A DNA stretch of 64,000 nt. Origin: Paenibacillus nasutitermitis. GTDB taxonomy: Bacteria > Bacillota > Bacilli > Paenibacillales > Paenibacillaceae. The position numbers and the translations under genes are program-made. Location: NCBI RefSeq assembly GCF_014641075.1, contig NZ_BMHP01000008.1, forward strand, positions 124,001 through 188,000, written 5' to 3'. The notes below the pieces were generated by a model. That model saw only the letters and a program-made list of their open reading frames with translations, had not been told where the DNA came from and ran no database searches. Positions 24,877 to 33,658 of this stretch are shown here, in pieces; position 1 is the stretch's first letter, and the number at the start of each line of letters is the position of its first letter.

Positions 24877-25218
24877 TTATTTCTGAAAATGGCTATTGTT
24901 CGACTGGATGTACTTTTCGCCCCACTCGCTCATTTTATCCAGAAATTCAATCATGGAAAGCCCATAGGAAGTTAATCTATATTCCACTCTCGGACGAGCA
25001 TCCGGATATAGATTTCGTTCGATTATCCCGTCATGCTCAAGTTCGCGAAGTTGCTCCGTCAGTATTTTTTTTGAAATAGCCGGTAAATGCCGTAGCAGAG
25101 CACTATAACGTGCCGGCTCGTTAGTTTTATATAAATAACGATATATTGGAATTTTCCATCTTCCGCTTAAGATAGCAAATACAACTTCTACCGGGCAATC
25201 ATTTAGCTGGACAGGCAT
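24877..25218 (-). CDS. HxlR-family transcriptional regulator
   Basis: A 113-residue winged-helix regulator. It carries the family Cys (LNDCPVEVVFAILSGRWKIP), the recognition segment KKILTEQLRELEHDGIIERN and the wing YPDARPRVEYRLTSYG. The start at 25218 is supported by AAAAGGGGTGGG. It is divergent from the F420-reductase-like gene at 25339, mirroring the HxlR-oxidoreductase pair at 2948-4185, and probably represses it. Confidence 0.9.
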   Translation of the reverse strand: MPVQLNDCPVEVVFAILSGRWKIPIYRYLYKTNEPARYSALLRHLPAISKKILTEQLRELEHDGIIERNLYPDARPRVEYRLTSYGLSMIEFLDKMSEWGEKYIQSNNSHFQK

Positions 25219-25338
25219 TTTCCCACCCCTTTTCAATATTATACATTATTATCATGGAAAGCTTGGATACTAAAAAGTGCCTAATTGTTCGCAACATTTT
25301 AAGAATATATAATCGTTCATAGCGAGGAGGAGATAGCA

Positions 25339-25977
25339 ATGAAAATTGGAATACTCGGGGCAGGAAATATAGGTAAAGTTATGGGAAAAGGATTGGCTAC
25401 GGCAGGTTATGAGGTACGAATCAGCAGCCGAGAACCCCACAGTCCGAAGCATTTCCCTTGGAAGCAAGAAGTAGGCGTGTCGGGAGATATAACTTCATTT
25501 AACGAGGCCGCCCAGTTTGGCGAGATTATTATCATAGCGCTACCCTGGTCCTGTTTAAAGGATGTGCTTGAAACCATCGATTCTGTCTCACTGAAAAACA
25601 AGACAGTCATTGATGTAAGCAATGCGGTACATTTTGTAAACGGACCACGCTTACTACTTGAAGATACATCAGCAGGGGCAATCGTTCAGGAGTTGTTGCC
25701 GGAAAGTCTCGTTGTTAAGACACTCAATACAATCAGCGACAAGGTCATGATCCATCCGTATTTTAAAGATGGCACTCCGATCATGTTTATGTCCGGAAAC
25801 GATAACCCGTCCAAAGATCGGGTTAGAACGCTTCTTAAAGATCTTGGCTGGTCAATGATTGTTGACTTGGGTGACATTGGTCAAAGCCGTCTGCAAGAAT
25901 CAATCATGCTTGCTTGTGTAATTAGCGAAATTCAATTACAAGCGCCAGATTCTGCATTTGGGTTTCTGAGACAGTAA
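25339..25977 (+). CDS. NADPH-dependent F420 reductase-like oxidoreductase
   Basis: A 212-residue single Rossmann-fold protein. MKIGILGAGNIGKVMGKGLA gives the GxGxxG NADP-binding loop, YEVRISSREP the second strand with a phosphate-binding Arg, and IIIIALPW the third; VVKTLNTIS is typical of the F420_oxidored family. Many members in organisms without F420 reduce other substrates. The C-terminus ends at FGFLRQ, normal for the short form. AGGAGG precedes the start. Divergent HxlR regulator. Confidence 0.88.
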   Translation: MKIGILGAGNIGKVMGKGLATAGYEVRISSREPHSPKHFPWKQEVGVSGDITSFNEAAQFGEIIIIALPWSCLKDVLETIDSVSLKNKTVIDVSNAVHFVNGPRLLLEDTSAGAIVQELLPESLVVKTLNTISDKVMIHPYFKDGTPIMFMSGNDNPSKDRVRTLLKDLGWSMIVDLGDIGQSRLQESIMLACVISEIQLQAPDSAFGFLRQ

Positions 25978-26029
25978 TGGAGATTCCTCAGGGTGAGAAT
26001 TCAAACTGATCCGACTGACCCGCCGTGTC

Positions 26030-26170
26030 TGGTTCCGGGCCTCTTGCAACTGTTTTCTCCAACCTCTTGTTTACAAGCTGTTGAACAAGAACGTCAAAGA
26101 GGGCTGTGACAGCCTGCCTCCCAGCGACCTGTCACAGCCCTCCAGCCCGCGTCCGACGCGGCTTCTCGGC
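26030..26170 (+). repeat. Palindromic 3'-end repeat, family 1, copy 5 (beside the intact rhodanese gene)
   Basis: This copy has the best hairpin: GGGCTGTGACAG (26101-26112) is the exact complement of CTGTCACAGCCC (26129-26140), followed by GCGTCCGACGC. It directly follows the stop of the intact sulfurtransferase gene, so it may be the ancestral arrangement from which the tail-bearing copies spread. Confidence 0.82.
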
Positions 26171-26172
26171 TC

Positions 26173-27012
26173 CTACTCTTCCCCCGTCGCAATCGGATTG
26201 TCCGCGTACGAAATCCAGTCGCTCCAGCTCCCCGGATACAGCTTCACTCGGGTAAACCCCGCCGCCTCCAGAGCCATCACATTCGGACAGGCGGTCACGC
26301 CAGAACCGCAGTAGACGATTATCTCATCGTCCCGGGACAGATCCGCGAAGCGTTCGCTCTGCGCTTCCGCGCTCTTCCACGCGCCATCAGTGCCGCGGCC
26401 CTCGCCCCAGAAGCGGTTGACCGCGCCGGGGATATGCCCGGCCTTGCGGTCAATCGGCTCCGCTTCGCCGCGATAGCGCGGCGCTTCGCGGGAATCGACC
26501 AGCACTACGCCCGGCTGGCCCAGCTTGCTGCGCACCTCTTCCACGTCCGCCGTCATCTCCGGCCGGACCTGCAGGCGAAAATCCCGCTTGATCGGCGCAG
26601 GCCCCGCCGAATCCAGCGGATAGCCGGCCTTCTCCCAGCCCGTATATCCCCCATCCAGGATATACGCCTTACCCTCATGCCCGGCATAGCGGAGCAGCCA
26701 CCATAGACGCGAGGCCATGGCGCCGCCTTGATCATCGTAAGCCACGACCGTCGTTCCGCTGCCGATGCCAAGCTCGCCGAGTTTCCCGGCAAGCCTTGCA
26801 AGGTCAGGCAGCGGATGCCTTCCTCCATGCTCGCCCTTCCCGCCCGTAAGATCGCGGTCCAGATCAAGCCGCACCGCACCCGGCAGATGGGCGGTGCGAT
26901 AAGCGATGTCTCCCGCTTGAACATCGTCCAGCCGGAAGCGGCAGTCCGCGATAACCAGATTTTTGTCTTCCTTATGCTCCAATAGCCAGGCAGCCGTAAC
27001 GACAAATTTCAT
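26173..27012 (-). CDS. Thiosulfate/3-mercaptopyruvate sulfurtransferase (rhodanese)
   Basis: A two-domain rhodanese of 279 residues. The inactive N-terminal domain (VIADCRFRLDD, HLPGAVRLDLDRDL) is joined to a catalytic C-terminal domain (VLVDSREAPRYRGE, GHIPGAVNRFW) with the active-site loop VYCGSGVTAC; the first Cys carries the persulfide. It transfers sulfane sulfur from thiosulfate or mercaptopyruvate. The start at 27012 is chosen for AAAGGAG; the frame opens 105 bases further. It follows the MFS gene by 13 bases, so the two form an operon. Its C-terminal codons recur as remnants elsewhere in the window. GC content is visibly higher than in the accessory genes to the left. Confidence 0.93.
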   Translation of the reverse strand: MKFVVTAAWLLEHKEDKNLVIADCRFRLDDVQAGDIAYRTAHLPGAVRLDLDRDLTGGKGEHGGRHPLPDLARLAGKLGELGIGSGTTVVAYDDQGGAMASRLWWLLRYAGHEGKAYILDGGYTGWEKAGYPLDSAGPAPIKRDFRLQVRPEMTADVEEVRSKLGQPGVVLVDSREAPRYRGEAEPIDRKAGHIPGAVNRFWGEGRGTDGAWKSAEAQSERFADLSRDDEIIVYCGSGVTACPNVMALEAAGFTRVKLYPGSWSDWISYADNPIATGEE

Positions 27013-27025
27013 GTGAATCGCTCCT

Positions 27026-28240
27026 TTACGAATGAGTGGAATGAAGTCTTGCGTTGTGTGCATTCTGCACCGGCTGCTTCGCGGGTCTGGATACAAGCAA
27101 TGCCCAGATGACGACACCCAGCATCAGCAGCGCGTATCCGGCGAACAGCCAGCGTGTGGCGTCCGCCCCATTTTCGTCCAGGAACCAGCCCGTAAACCGG
27201 GGCAGGAACGCCCCGCCGATACCGCCGCAGGCCATCAGCAGACTGATCGTCCGCTCCGTCATGCCAGGAAGCGCGCGGTTGGCGAAAACAAGCGCGATCG
27301 CGAACATCCCCGACATGGCAAGCCCGGCGCCGAACGTTAACAGGAACATCGCCCACGGCCCGCCGAACCCGCCCATCAAGACAAAGAGGACCAGGCTTAT
27401 GCAGGAGGTGGCCAGCAAATAGGCTGCACCGCCCCACCGGTCCGCCAGTTGTCCGGCAACCAACCTGCCGAGCACCATCGCGCCCCAGAACACGCTTAAC
27501 GACAGTGAAGCCGCTCCGTCTGTCAGCCCATTGCTTTGGACCAGCAGCGAAGGCAGGTAATGGACAAAGCTCATCTCCGTCCCCACATACATAATGAAAA
27601 AGGTGCAGCATGCGGCAAGGACTGCTATGATGCGCGAAAGCTTGAGCTTCTGCGTAATACCATCCCCTCCATCGGCATGCTGGACAGCAGGGCGGTCCAG
27701 AATGGTTGGCCAGAACAACACCCACAAAATCATCGTGATAACGGCCATTGCGCCCACAACACCGAATGCCGCGATCCAATGCCCTTTGGCAATGAGCGCC
27801 GCCCCCGCGAACGGCATAATCAGCGCGCCAACTCCGAAGAACACTTCAACCCGGCTCATGGCCACATTGGCGTTGCCCAAAGACGCTCCAATAATAAACG
27901 CGCTCACAATCGCCTCCATCGTTCCCAGCCCATAACCTGCAAAAGGCGCCGCAACCAGCATCCATTCCCAGGGAGGCTGGCATACATAAACCGTTTCACC
28001 AATAACGATAAGACCCAGCGCAACCAGCAGCAGCGGCTTCTTGCCAAGCTTGCTGATCATCCACGGCGCAAGCAGCACGCCTACCATACCGCCCAGAAAG
28101 GAGTGCATGACCAGTTGCCCGCCATCTCCATAGTTAATGCCATATGCATGGACCATAGGCTCCATAACGGCTCCTATTACAAGCTGTCCCAAACCTACAA
28201 CCAAATAAGCAACGCAACCCAAAAAAACCAATCGAGACAT
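27026..28240 (-). CDS. MFS transporter
   Basis: A 404-residue major facilitator with twelve hydrophobic segments in two six-helix halves and a longer central loop (around residues 195-215, basic). The motif after the second helix, APWMISKLGKKPLLLVA, is the usual DRxGRR-like loop. Substrate not deducible; the adjacent rhodanese in the same operon hints at a sulfur compound, but this is inference. High GC and tight spacing resemble the downstream core genes more than the accessory region. Confidence 0.88.
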   Translation of the reverse strand: MSRLVFLGCVAYLVVGLGQLVIGAVMEPMVHAYGINYGDGGQLVMHSFLGGMVGVLLAPWMISKLGKKPLLLVALGLIVIGETVYVCQPPWEWMLVAAPFAGYGLGTMEAIVSAFIIGASLGNANVAMSRVEVFFGVGALIMPFAGAALIAKGHWIAAFGVVGAMAVITMILWVLFWPTILDRPAVQHADGGDGITQKLKLSRIIAVLAACCTFFIMYVGTEMSFVHYLPSLLVQSNGLTDGAASLSLSVFWGAMVLGRLVAGQLADRWGGAAYLLATSCISLVLFVLMGGFGGPWAMFLLTFGAGLAMSGMFAIALVFANRALPGMTERTISLLMACGGIGGAFLPRFTGWFLDENGADATRWLFAGYALLMLGVVIWALLVSRPAKQPVQNAHNARLHSTHS

Positions 28241-28446
28241 AACATATTTCCCTTCTCTTCTCTCTTAAGATGACTCTGCTATCATACCATGCAAGCGATT
28301 TGGCAAGGAAGGGTCTATACAGATTGTTTGGTTCCATTGAACGAATATGCAGATATGGTAATTTATGCGACCTATCCTCCTGTAACTCGTATATAATGTA
28401 GCAGGAGATATAAAGAAAACTGATATGAGGGAGGTACGTGATTACT

Positions 28447-29463
28447 ATGGAGCTCGTGGGGATGGAAAGCAAAAAGAAAAACCAGGTCGATCTACCGCCG
28501 GGACTGTTTAAGAAGATCGCGATTGGAGTCGTGATTCTGCTTGTCGTGATTATTGGATATTCCAGCTTCTACACCGTGCAGGAGCAGGAAAGAGCCGCCA
28601 TTCTTACCTTTGGCAAATATACCGGAGAAACGACGGCCGGTCTGCATTTCAAATGGCCTTATCCGATCCAGCAGGTCATTGTCGTACCCGCGGAGCTGAC
28701 ACAGCGCATATATATCGGCTACCGTCAGGACGGGAACAAAATTACACCGGTTGAAGAAGAAGCCATGATGATTACCGGCGATGAGAATATCGTCTCCGCC
28801 GATGCTGTCGTCCAATGGAAAATCAGCAATATTCACGAATACTTATATAATATCGACAATCCCGAACAATTTCTGCGCAATGCTTCAAGCTCCTCTATCC
28901 GTTCCGTGATTGGCTCCGAGAAGCTCGATTACGCCATCACCGATGGAAAGACCGAGATTCAGGACAAGGTCCGCGAAAGACTGCTGGAGCTGCAGGGCAA
29001 ATACCATACAGGCATGCAGATCATCGATATTAAATTCCAGGATATTGAACCGCCAAGCGGCCAGGTGGAGGAAGCCTTCCGCGAAGTCACCAATGCCCGT
29101 GAGGAGAAGAATACGAAGATTAACAACGCTGCCAAATATGAGAATGACAAAATCCCCAAAGCGCGCGGCGAAGCGCAGGCTTTACTTGAGAACGCGGAAG
29201 GGAAGAAAAAATCCCGGATTCTGAACGCCGAAGGCGATGTTGCCCAATTTAACGCCATTTTTACCGAATACAAGAAGAATCCCGGGGTTACCCAGAGCCG
29301 TCTGATCATCGAGACCCTTGAGAAGATTTTGCCGAAGGCCAAAATTTTCATTTCCGATTCCAGCGGGGACACCGTGAAATACCTGCCTATTAATGAGCTT
29401 CTGCGCAACAGCGGCGCATCGGCAACCCCATCAGGATCAGCTGCGGGAGGGACAACGCCATGA
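28447..29463 (+). CDS. hflK: HflK, SPFH-family modulator of FtsH protease
   Basis: A membrane-anchored SPFH/band-7 protein of about 338 residues. One N-terminal membrane helix (IAIGVVILLVVIIGYSSFY) leads into the band-7 domain (YTVQEQERAAILTFGKYTGE, GLHFKWPYPIQQV), followed by a long helical stalk (NAREEKNTKINNAAKYENDK) and a Ser/Gly-rich tail. With HflC it forms a cage around FtsH in other bacteria. GTG 28438 is an alternative start, but it lies only three bases from GGAGG. It overlaps hflC by ATGA. Confidence 0.88.
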   Translation: MELVGMESKKKNQVDLPPGLFKKIAIGVVILLVVIIGYSSFYTVQEQERAAILTFGKYTGETTAGLHFKWPYPIQQVIVVPAELTQRIYIGYRQDGNKITPVEEEAMMITGDENIVSADAVVQWKISNIHEYLYNIDNPEQFLRNASSSSIRSVIGSEKLDYAITDGKTEIQDKVRERLLELQGKYHTGMQIIDIKFQDIEPPSGQVEEAFREVTNAREEKNTKINNAAKYENDKIPKARGEAQALLENAEGKKKSRILNAEGDVAQFNAIFTEYKKNPGVTQSRLIIETLEKILPKAKIFISDSSGDTVKYLPINELLRNSGASATPSGSAAGGTTP

Positions 29464-30326
29464 GTAAAAAAATGATTTTGAGTCTGGTCGCGGTCGTAGT
29501 TGTCGTCATCCTGTGTATGACCTCTATGTTCATTGTCAAGGAAGGCGAATACAAGGTCGTGCTCAAATTCGGTGAAGCCGTCAGGGTGGAGAAATCGCCC
29601 GGCCTGGCCTTCAAAATTCCGTTTATTGAAAATGTCTCGCCATTGCCCAAGTATCAGATGACTTATGAGAGCAATCCCACTACGATTCTGACCAAGGACA
29701 AGAAACCGATTATCGTCGATAATTATACGGTATGGCGCATCGACAATCCGGAATTCTTCCTGAAGACGGCCCAAACTACGGCAGTGGGCATCCAGAGGAT
29801 CGATGAAGCGGTCTACAACTCGGTCCGCCGTAAGCTTTCAGAAATCAATTACGATAATATTATCAGCGAGAATACGGAACGCGGCAATATTAACGATGAA
29901 ATTACGAAAGACGTTTCCACTGCGCTCAAACGCGATAATTACGGAATCGAGATTATCGATGTGCGGATCAAGCGGACCGACCTGCCGGAAGGAAACAAAC
30001 AGAGTGTATACAATCGGATGATCTCGGACCGGCAGTCGATTGCAGCCCGTTATCTGTCTGAAGGCGACGAGGAGTCGCGCAAAATCACGTCCAAGGCGGA
30101 TCGTACCGCGACCGAACTGCTTGCCCAGGCGGAAGCCGATTCCAAGAAAATCATCGCCCAAGGGGAACAGGAAGCGGCCAAAATCTACAATGAAGCCTAT
30201 GGCAAGGATCCGGAATTTTACAACTTCTACCGCACCCTAGAAAGTTATGTAACCACCCTTCAGAACGAGCCGGTTATCCTTATGCCGATCGACTCGCCTT
30301 ACACCCGCATCTTGCTGGGCAAATAA
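29460..30326 (+). CDS. hflC: HflC, SPFH-family partner of HflK
   Basis: A 288-residue band-7 protein. An N-terminal membrane helix (LSLVAVVVVVILCMTSMFIV) is followed by KEGEYKVVLKFGEAVRVEKS, PGLAFKIPFIENV, and a long coiled region rich in Ala and Glu (ATELLAQAEADSKKIIAQGE), ending in a short conserved LESYVTTLQNEPVILMP segment. The ATGA overlap with hflK gives coupled translation, as expected for stoichiometric partners. Confidence 0.92.
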   Translation: MSKKMILSLVAVVVVVILCMTSMFIVKEGEYKVVLKFGEAVRVEKSPGLAFKIPFIENVSPLPKYQMTYESNPTTILTKDKKPIIVDNYTVWRIDNPEFFLKTAQTTAVGIQRIDEAVYNSVRRKLSEINYDNIISENTERGNINDEITKDVSTALKRDNYGIEIIDVRIKRTDLPEGNKQSVYNRMISDRQSIAARYLSEGDEESRKITSKADRTATELLAQAEADSKKIIAQGEQEAAKIYNEAYGKDPEFYNFYRTLESYVTTLQNEPVILMPIDSPYTRILLGK

Positions 30327-30343
30327 TTTTTAAATTAAAAAAC

Positions 30344-30388
30344 AAGCCGTAAATCCAGCATACAACTGGGTTTACGGCTTCTTTCCCC
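30344..30388 (+). terminator. Rho-independent terminator of hflKC
   Basis: AAGCCGTAAA (30344-30353) pairs with TTTACGGCTT (30371-30380), with an inner CCAG/CTGG, followed by CTTTCCCC. Confidence 0.8.
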
Positions 30389-30405
30389 TTCTGCGTGGAA
30401 AGGGG

Positions 30406-30837
30406 TTATTTAATGATAAGAACCGGGATCTTGGCATGCTGCGCGATATTATGGCTCACGCTGCCCATCATAAATTCACGCAATCCTCCAAGCCCCCGGC
30501 TTCCGATCACGATCAGATCGCCACCATTGTGATCGGCATACTGCAGAATGGCCTCTGCGGGGCTTCCCTCCAGAATGACCGTATTTGCATAAGGCAGCTG
30601 CTCGGTCTTCTTGCCGGCATCGGCGAGCAAACTCTGCGCCCGTTCCAGCCATTCCTGCTGGACGGAGTTTGGAACCGTCACAATCGAATCCGCGATGGCC
30701 ATGTAGGGAACACTGTAAACATGCACAATGCTGATCTTCTCCGCCTGCTTGTTTTCCACCAGCGCGATCGCGGTATCCAATGCTTTGACTGCTGACAGTG
30801 ATCCGTCATATGCCACAATAATATGGGAAAAAAGCAT
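30406..30837 (-). CDS. UspA-type universal stress protein
   Basis: A 143-residue single USP domain. HIIVAYDGSLSAVKALDTAI starts the fold, LIVIGSRGLGG begins the ATP-binding GxxG-x9-G(S/T) loop, and GSVSHNIAQHAKIPVLII completes it, so it is an ATP-binding member that probably dimerises. Cytoplasmic. It has its own ribosome binding site (AGGAGGAA) and is convergent with hflC. Confidence 0.92.
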   Translation of the reverse strand: MLFSHIIVAYDGSLSAVKALDTAIALVENKQAEKISIVHVYSVPYMAIADSIVTVPNSVQQEWLERAQSLLADAGKKTEQLPYANTVILEGSPAEAILQYADHNGGDLIVIGSRGLGGLREFMMGSVSHNIAQHAKIPVLIIK

Positions 30838-30976
30838 AGGTTATTCCTCCTAGTCTGGACATCATCGTTTATACCTATTATTATTTAACCGTCAGGATGA
30901 CAAGACCAAACAGGAAGGTGAATATTTCCTTCCCCTGCCCTATTCCGCCCGTACTGTTGAGGAGGCATTTCTATTT

Positions 30977-31492
30977 ATGAATCTCATACACAGCTCCGCC
31001 CCATCCCGCTATACCGTAACAGCCCTTTCTCCTCTTCAGGCTGAAGAGCTGTGCAGCTGGCGGTATGAGCCTCCTTTTGATTTCTACAACTGGTCCTCCT
31101 GGGGAGTTATGCTGCAGCTGGGCCTGGAGTTCGGGGATGAAGAGATCCGCGAGAAACAGTACTGCGCCGTTGTGGATGGGGACGGCTCGCTGGTCGGCTT
31201 CATCCAGTTCTTCCCGCTTCTTGGCGTTACCCGTATTGGGCTGGGCATGCGTCCGGAATTGTGCGGTCAGGGGCTGGGGCTGAAGTTTATGCAGGCCGTC
31301 GTCGAGGAAGGGCTCCGCCGCGCTCCCGGCGATGAACTGGATCTGGAAGTACATATATGGAATCTGCGGGCTATCCGTGCGTATGAGAAAGCGGGATTCG
31401 TTGTTTCGGACACCTATATCCGGCGGACGGTTGACGGCCCTATTGAAGTGCATTGTATGGTATATTCCCCCGAACCCATGGATGCCTCTTAA
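30977..31492 (+). CDS. GNAT family N-acetyltransferase
   Basis: A 171-residue GNAT protein of the RimJ/RimL-like group. The acetyl-CoA site is RIGLGMRPELCGQGLGLKFM, followed by DLEVHIWNLRAIRAYEKAGF, the standard motif B. GAGGAGG precedes the start. Whether it acetylates a protein N-terminus or a small molecule is unknown. Confidence 0.88.
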   Translation: MNLIHSSAPSRYTVTALSPLQAEELCSWRYEPPFDFYNWSSWGVMLQLGLEFGDEEIREKQYCAVVDGDGSLVGFIQFFPLLGVTRIGLGMRPELCGQGLGLKFMQAVVEEGLRRAPGDELDLEVHIWNLRAIRAYEKAGFVVSDTYIRRTVDGPIEVHCMVYSPEPMDAS

Positions 31493-31626
31493 TGAATAAC
31501 CCCCGGGATGCGTACTAAAATCGGCCCCCTCCGCATAATCGTATTTATGAGGGATGAAGAATGAAGCGGGAAGCCCCGGCTTTGTTCGTTTATGCTTCGC
31601 TATTCATTTCCAAGGAGGCGGGTCCA

Positions 31627-31830
31627 TTGAAAACGTTGAATATCATCGGCTTGATCATTCTCATTATCGGGGGGTTGAATTGGCTTCTGGTCGGATTGTT
31701 TGAATACGATGTGGTATCGGAAATATTCGACGGCTCGGACACAGTCGGCGCCAAAATCGTTTACATTATTGTAGGGTTGTCCGCCCTTTACGCTTTATCC
31801 TTCTTCACCAAAATCTCCGCTGAAGACTGA
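31627..31830 (+). CDS. DUF378 small membrane protein
   Basis: A 67-residue protein with two membrane helices: LNIIGLIILIIGGLNWLLVG and GAKIVYIIVGLSALYALSFF. The GGLNWLLVGLFEYD motif is characteristic of DUF378. The TTG start at 31627 has AAGGAGG at eight bases; the open frame from 31561 has no site. Function unknown; often stress-induced in Bacilli (general knowledge, not seen here). Confidence 0.85.
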   Translation: MKTLNIIGLIILIIGGLNWLLVGLFEYDVVSEIFDGSDTVGAKIVYIIVGLSALYALSFFTKISAED

Positions 31831-31850
31831 TAGCGGGCCCCGCGCAAGAA

Positions 31851-31901
31851 AAGAAGACATACCCGCCTCTTCCAAGAGCAGCGAGTTGTCTTCTTTTTTT
31901 T
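31851..31901 (+). terminator. Rho-independent terminator of the DUF378 gene
   Basis: AAGAAGACA pairs with TGTCTTCTT (31887-31895) and is followed by a long T run (TTTTTTT). Confidence 0.85.
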
Positions 31902-31925
31902 GGCTGAACGGGCATGTGCGGCAGA

Positions 31926-33170
31926 TCAGCTTTGCCCTTCAGGATCAATCATATCGGCAAACAACAATCTCCCTTCCCCGACAGGCAAGGAGATCGTACG
32001 GATGCGGTCATAGGAATCCAAATCTGTATACGCCCGGGACACCGCGGCTCGCAGTGTGCCTCCCAGCTTCACCGAAGTCGGAATAAAATATGGCCTCCAG
32101 CTCCAATTCAGTCCGCGGAAGGCGGTTTGGCGTTCCCAGGCCTCTCCCGCGTTCCGCTGGTAATTGGAGGAGACCTGACTGCCGTCTTCCCGGCATATAT
32201 ACACCCGTTTGCAAGATCCGGCAAGCACGGGAAGGATCTGCTCGATGACGATGTCCTCCGCCTCTTCCGGGCAGTCTTCTTTCTCCCGGGTCCGCCAGGC
32301 CTTTTCCACAATCAGCCGCAGCTGCTCCGCCTCTTCGGTCCAGTTCCGCTCAGCCAGCATGATTTGCGAGCGCCGGCGCTCCAGCTCCATCGCAATCAGT
32401 CCGGAAAAACTGTCTGCAGGAAGAAACTCCGGCTCGGCCGGAGCAAACAGATAACCCTGCACATAACGGGCGCCGACTTCAATAGCCCGCTGCAGGTCCT
32501 GCTCACTCTCTACGCCTTCGAGCAGCAGCGAGGCGCCGATCTGGTCGGCCAGCGTGGAGAAGGAACGCAGAACACCGTAATAACCGCTATGCAGCTCGCT
32601 TTGTTGGAGCATATGGATATCGATTTTCAGGATATGCGGCTGAATCAGGGCTATCCGATCCATATTGCTAAAGCCGCTTCCCACATCGTCAATGGCAATC
32701 CGGCAGCCTTCCTTACGGTACACATCCACAACGGTACGAAGCTGCTCCAGGGGATCCTGAAAAGACTCCTCCGTGATCTCGATAACAACGCGGCCCGGAT
32801 CGATGCCGTATTTATCCAGCAGCCGCAGTGTGGGCAATTCTCCTGTTTCCTTATAGGTCTGAAAAATCCAGGAGGGCTTTAAATTCAGAAAAAGCATGCC
32901 CTGCTCGCAAAGGCGGGCATCTGCCGCAAATTTGGCCAGCGCCTGCTCCCGCAGGAGTCGGTCGATGCGAATATGCTCGCCCATCGGCACATCCTTGTCT
33001 TCAAAAAACGGACCCAGACTGCGCATGCCCTGGCGGGTCCGCACGCGGCCGAGTGCTTCATAGCCCATGATCAGCCGGGTATCCAGCGCAAGCACCGGCT
33101 GGTAATACGGGATGAGTTGATCAACCGCATTTTCCTCCATTGATCCCTTCATGCTGTAAGCTTCTGCCAT
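31926..33170 (-). CDS. EAL-domain c-di-GMP phosphodiesterase or receptor, YkuI-like
   Basis: A protein of about 414 residues organised like Bacillus subtilis YkuI: an N-terminal EAL domain and a C-terminal PAS-like sensor domain. EAL motifs present are MGYEALGRV, FLNLKP, VIEITEES, IAIDDVGSGFSNMDR, LKIDIHM and LLEGVES, so the metal-binding acidic residues look intact. The C-terminal GLNWSWRPYFIP block is the YkuI signature. It probably degrades or senses c-di-GMP in the cytoplasm. ATG 33188 is an alternative start; 33170 has GAGGGG upstream. The motA-motB genes lie nearby, fitting a motility link. Confidence 0.88.
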   Translation of the reverse strand: MAEAYSMKGSMEENAVDQLIPYYQPVLALDTRLIMGYEALGRVRTRQGMRSLGPFFEDKDVPMGEHIRIDRLLREQALAKFAADARLCEQGMLFLNLKPSWIFQTYKETGELPTLRLLDKYGIDPGRVVIEITEESFQDPLEQLRTVVDVYRKEGCRIAIDDVGSGFSNMDRIALIQPHILKIDIHMLQQSELHSGYYGVLRSFSTLADQIGASLLLEGVESEQDLQRAIEVGARYVQGYLFAPAEPEFLPADSFSGLIAMELERRRSQIMLAERNWTEEAEQLRLIVEKAWRTREKEDCPEEAEDIVIEQILPVLAGSCKRVYICREDGSQVSSNYQRNAGEAWERQTAFRGLNWSWRPYFIPTSVKLGGTLRAAVSRAYTDLDSYDRIRTISLPVGEGRLLFADMIDPEGQS

Positions 33171-33326
33171 CGCCGCCGCGCCCCTCATGATATCTTCATG
33201 TCATATTTACTAACAATTCTACTTTTACATATTGTAAAATAGTGTCGAATTATTGTAAAGGGCCCTTGCAAGCATTCTACTGGCGTTCATTGCATAGATT
33301 TCGTCCCTCGTTTACGAAAGATTCAT

Positions 33327-33635
33327 CTATCCTGTAAGAAAATATGCCGCGGATTCGTTATAGCGCCGCGCCGCATGCAGGTCAAGCTCCGTCAACCCTC
33401 CCGCATCATGGGTGCTCAGACGGAGAATGACCTTCTTGTAATCGATGCTGATCGAGGGGTGATGGTCCATCTCCTCGGCAATAACGGCCACACGCTGGAC
33501 AAAAGCGATTGCATCCTTGAAGGATGCGAGCTTATAGGTGCAGCAAAGCCACTGCTCATCCTCGCGGGCCCAGCCTTCGAGCCCCGATAACGCCTCATCC
33601 ACGACAGCCTTCGGCAGTTTTTCCACTTTAGCCAT
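33327..33635 (-). CDS. Pterin-4a-carbinolamine dehydratase
   Basis: A 102-residue PCD/DCoH-like protein. The active-site signature MDHHPSISIDYKKVILRLST, followed by HDAGGLTELD, holds the conserved His-His and Asp of the family. It dehydrates 4a-hydroxy-tetrahydropterin. The start at 33635 has AAAGGGAGTG; the frame opens 78 bases further into the neighbour. No phenylalanine hydroxylase gene is in the window, so its partner is unknown. Confidence 0.92.
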   Translation of the reverse strand: MAKVEKLPKAVVDEALSGLEGWAREDEQWLCCTYKLASFKDAIAFVQRVAVIAEEMDHHPSISIDYKKVILRLSTHDAGGLTELDLHAARRYNESAAYFLTG

Positions 33636-33658
33636 GACGCTCACTCCCTTTTGATTGG

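Noticed and set aside
12288..26170. Classical integron attC sites for the family 1 repeats
   Set aside because: GTTGAAC and TCCTAAC elements are present but in the wrong order and with a mismatch for the RYYYAAC...GTTRRRY layout, and no IntI-type integrase is seen. The relic at 16203 is of the Tn916/phage type.
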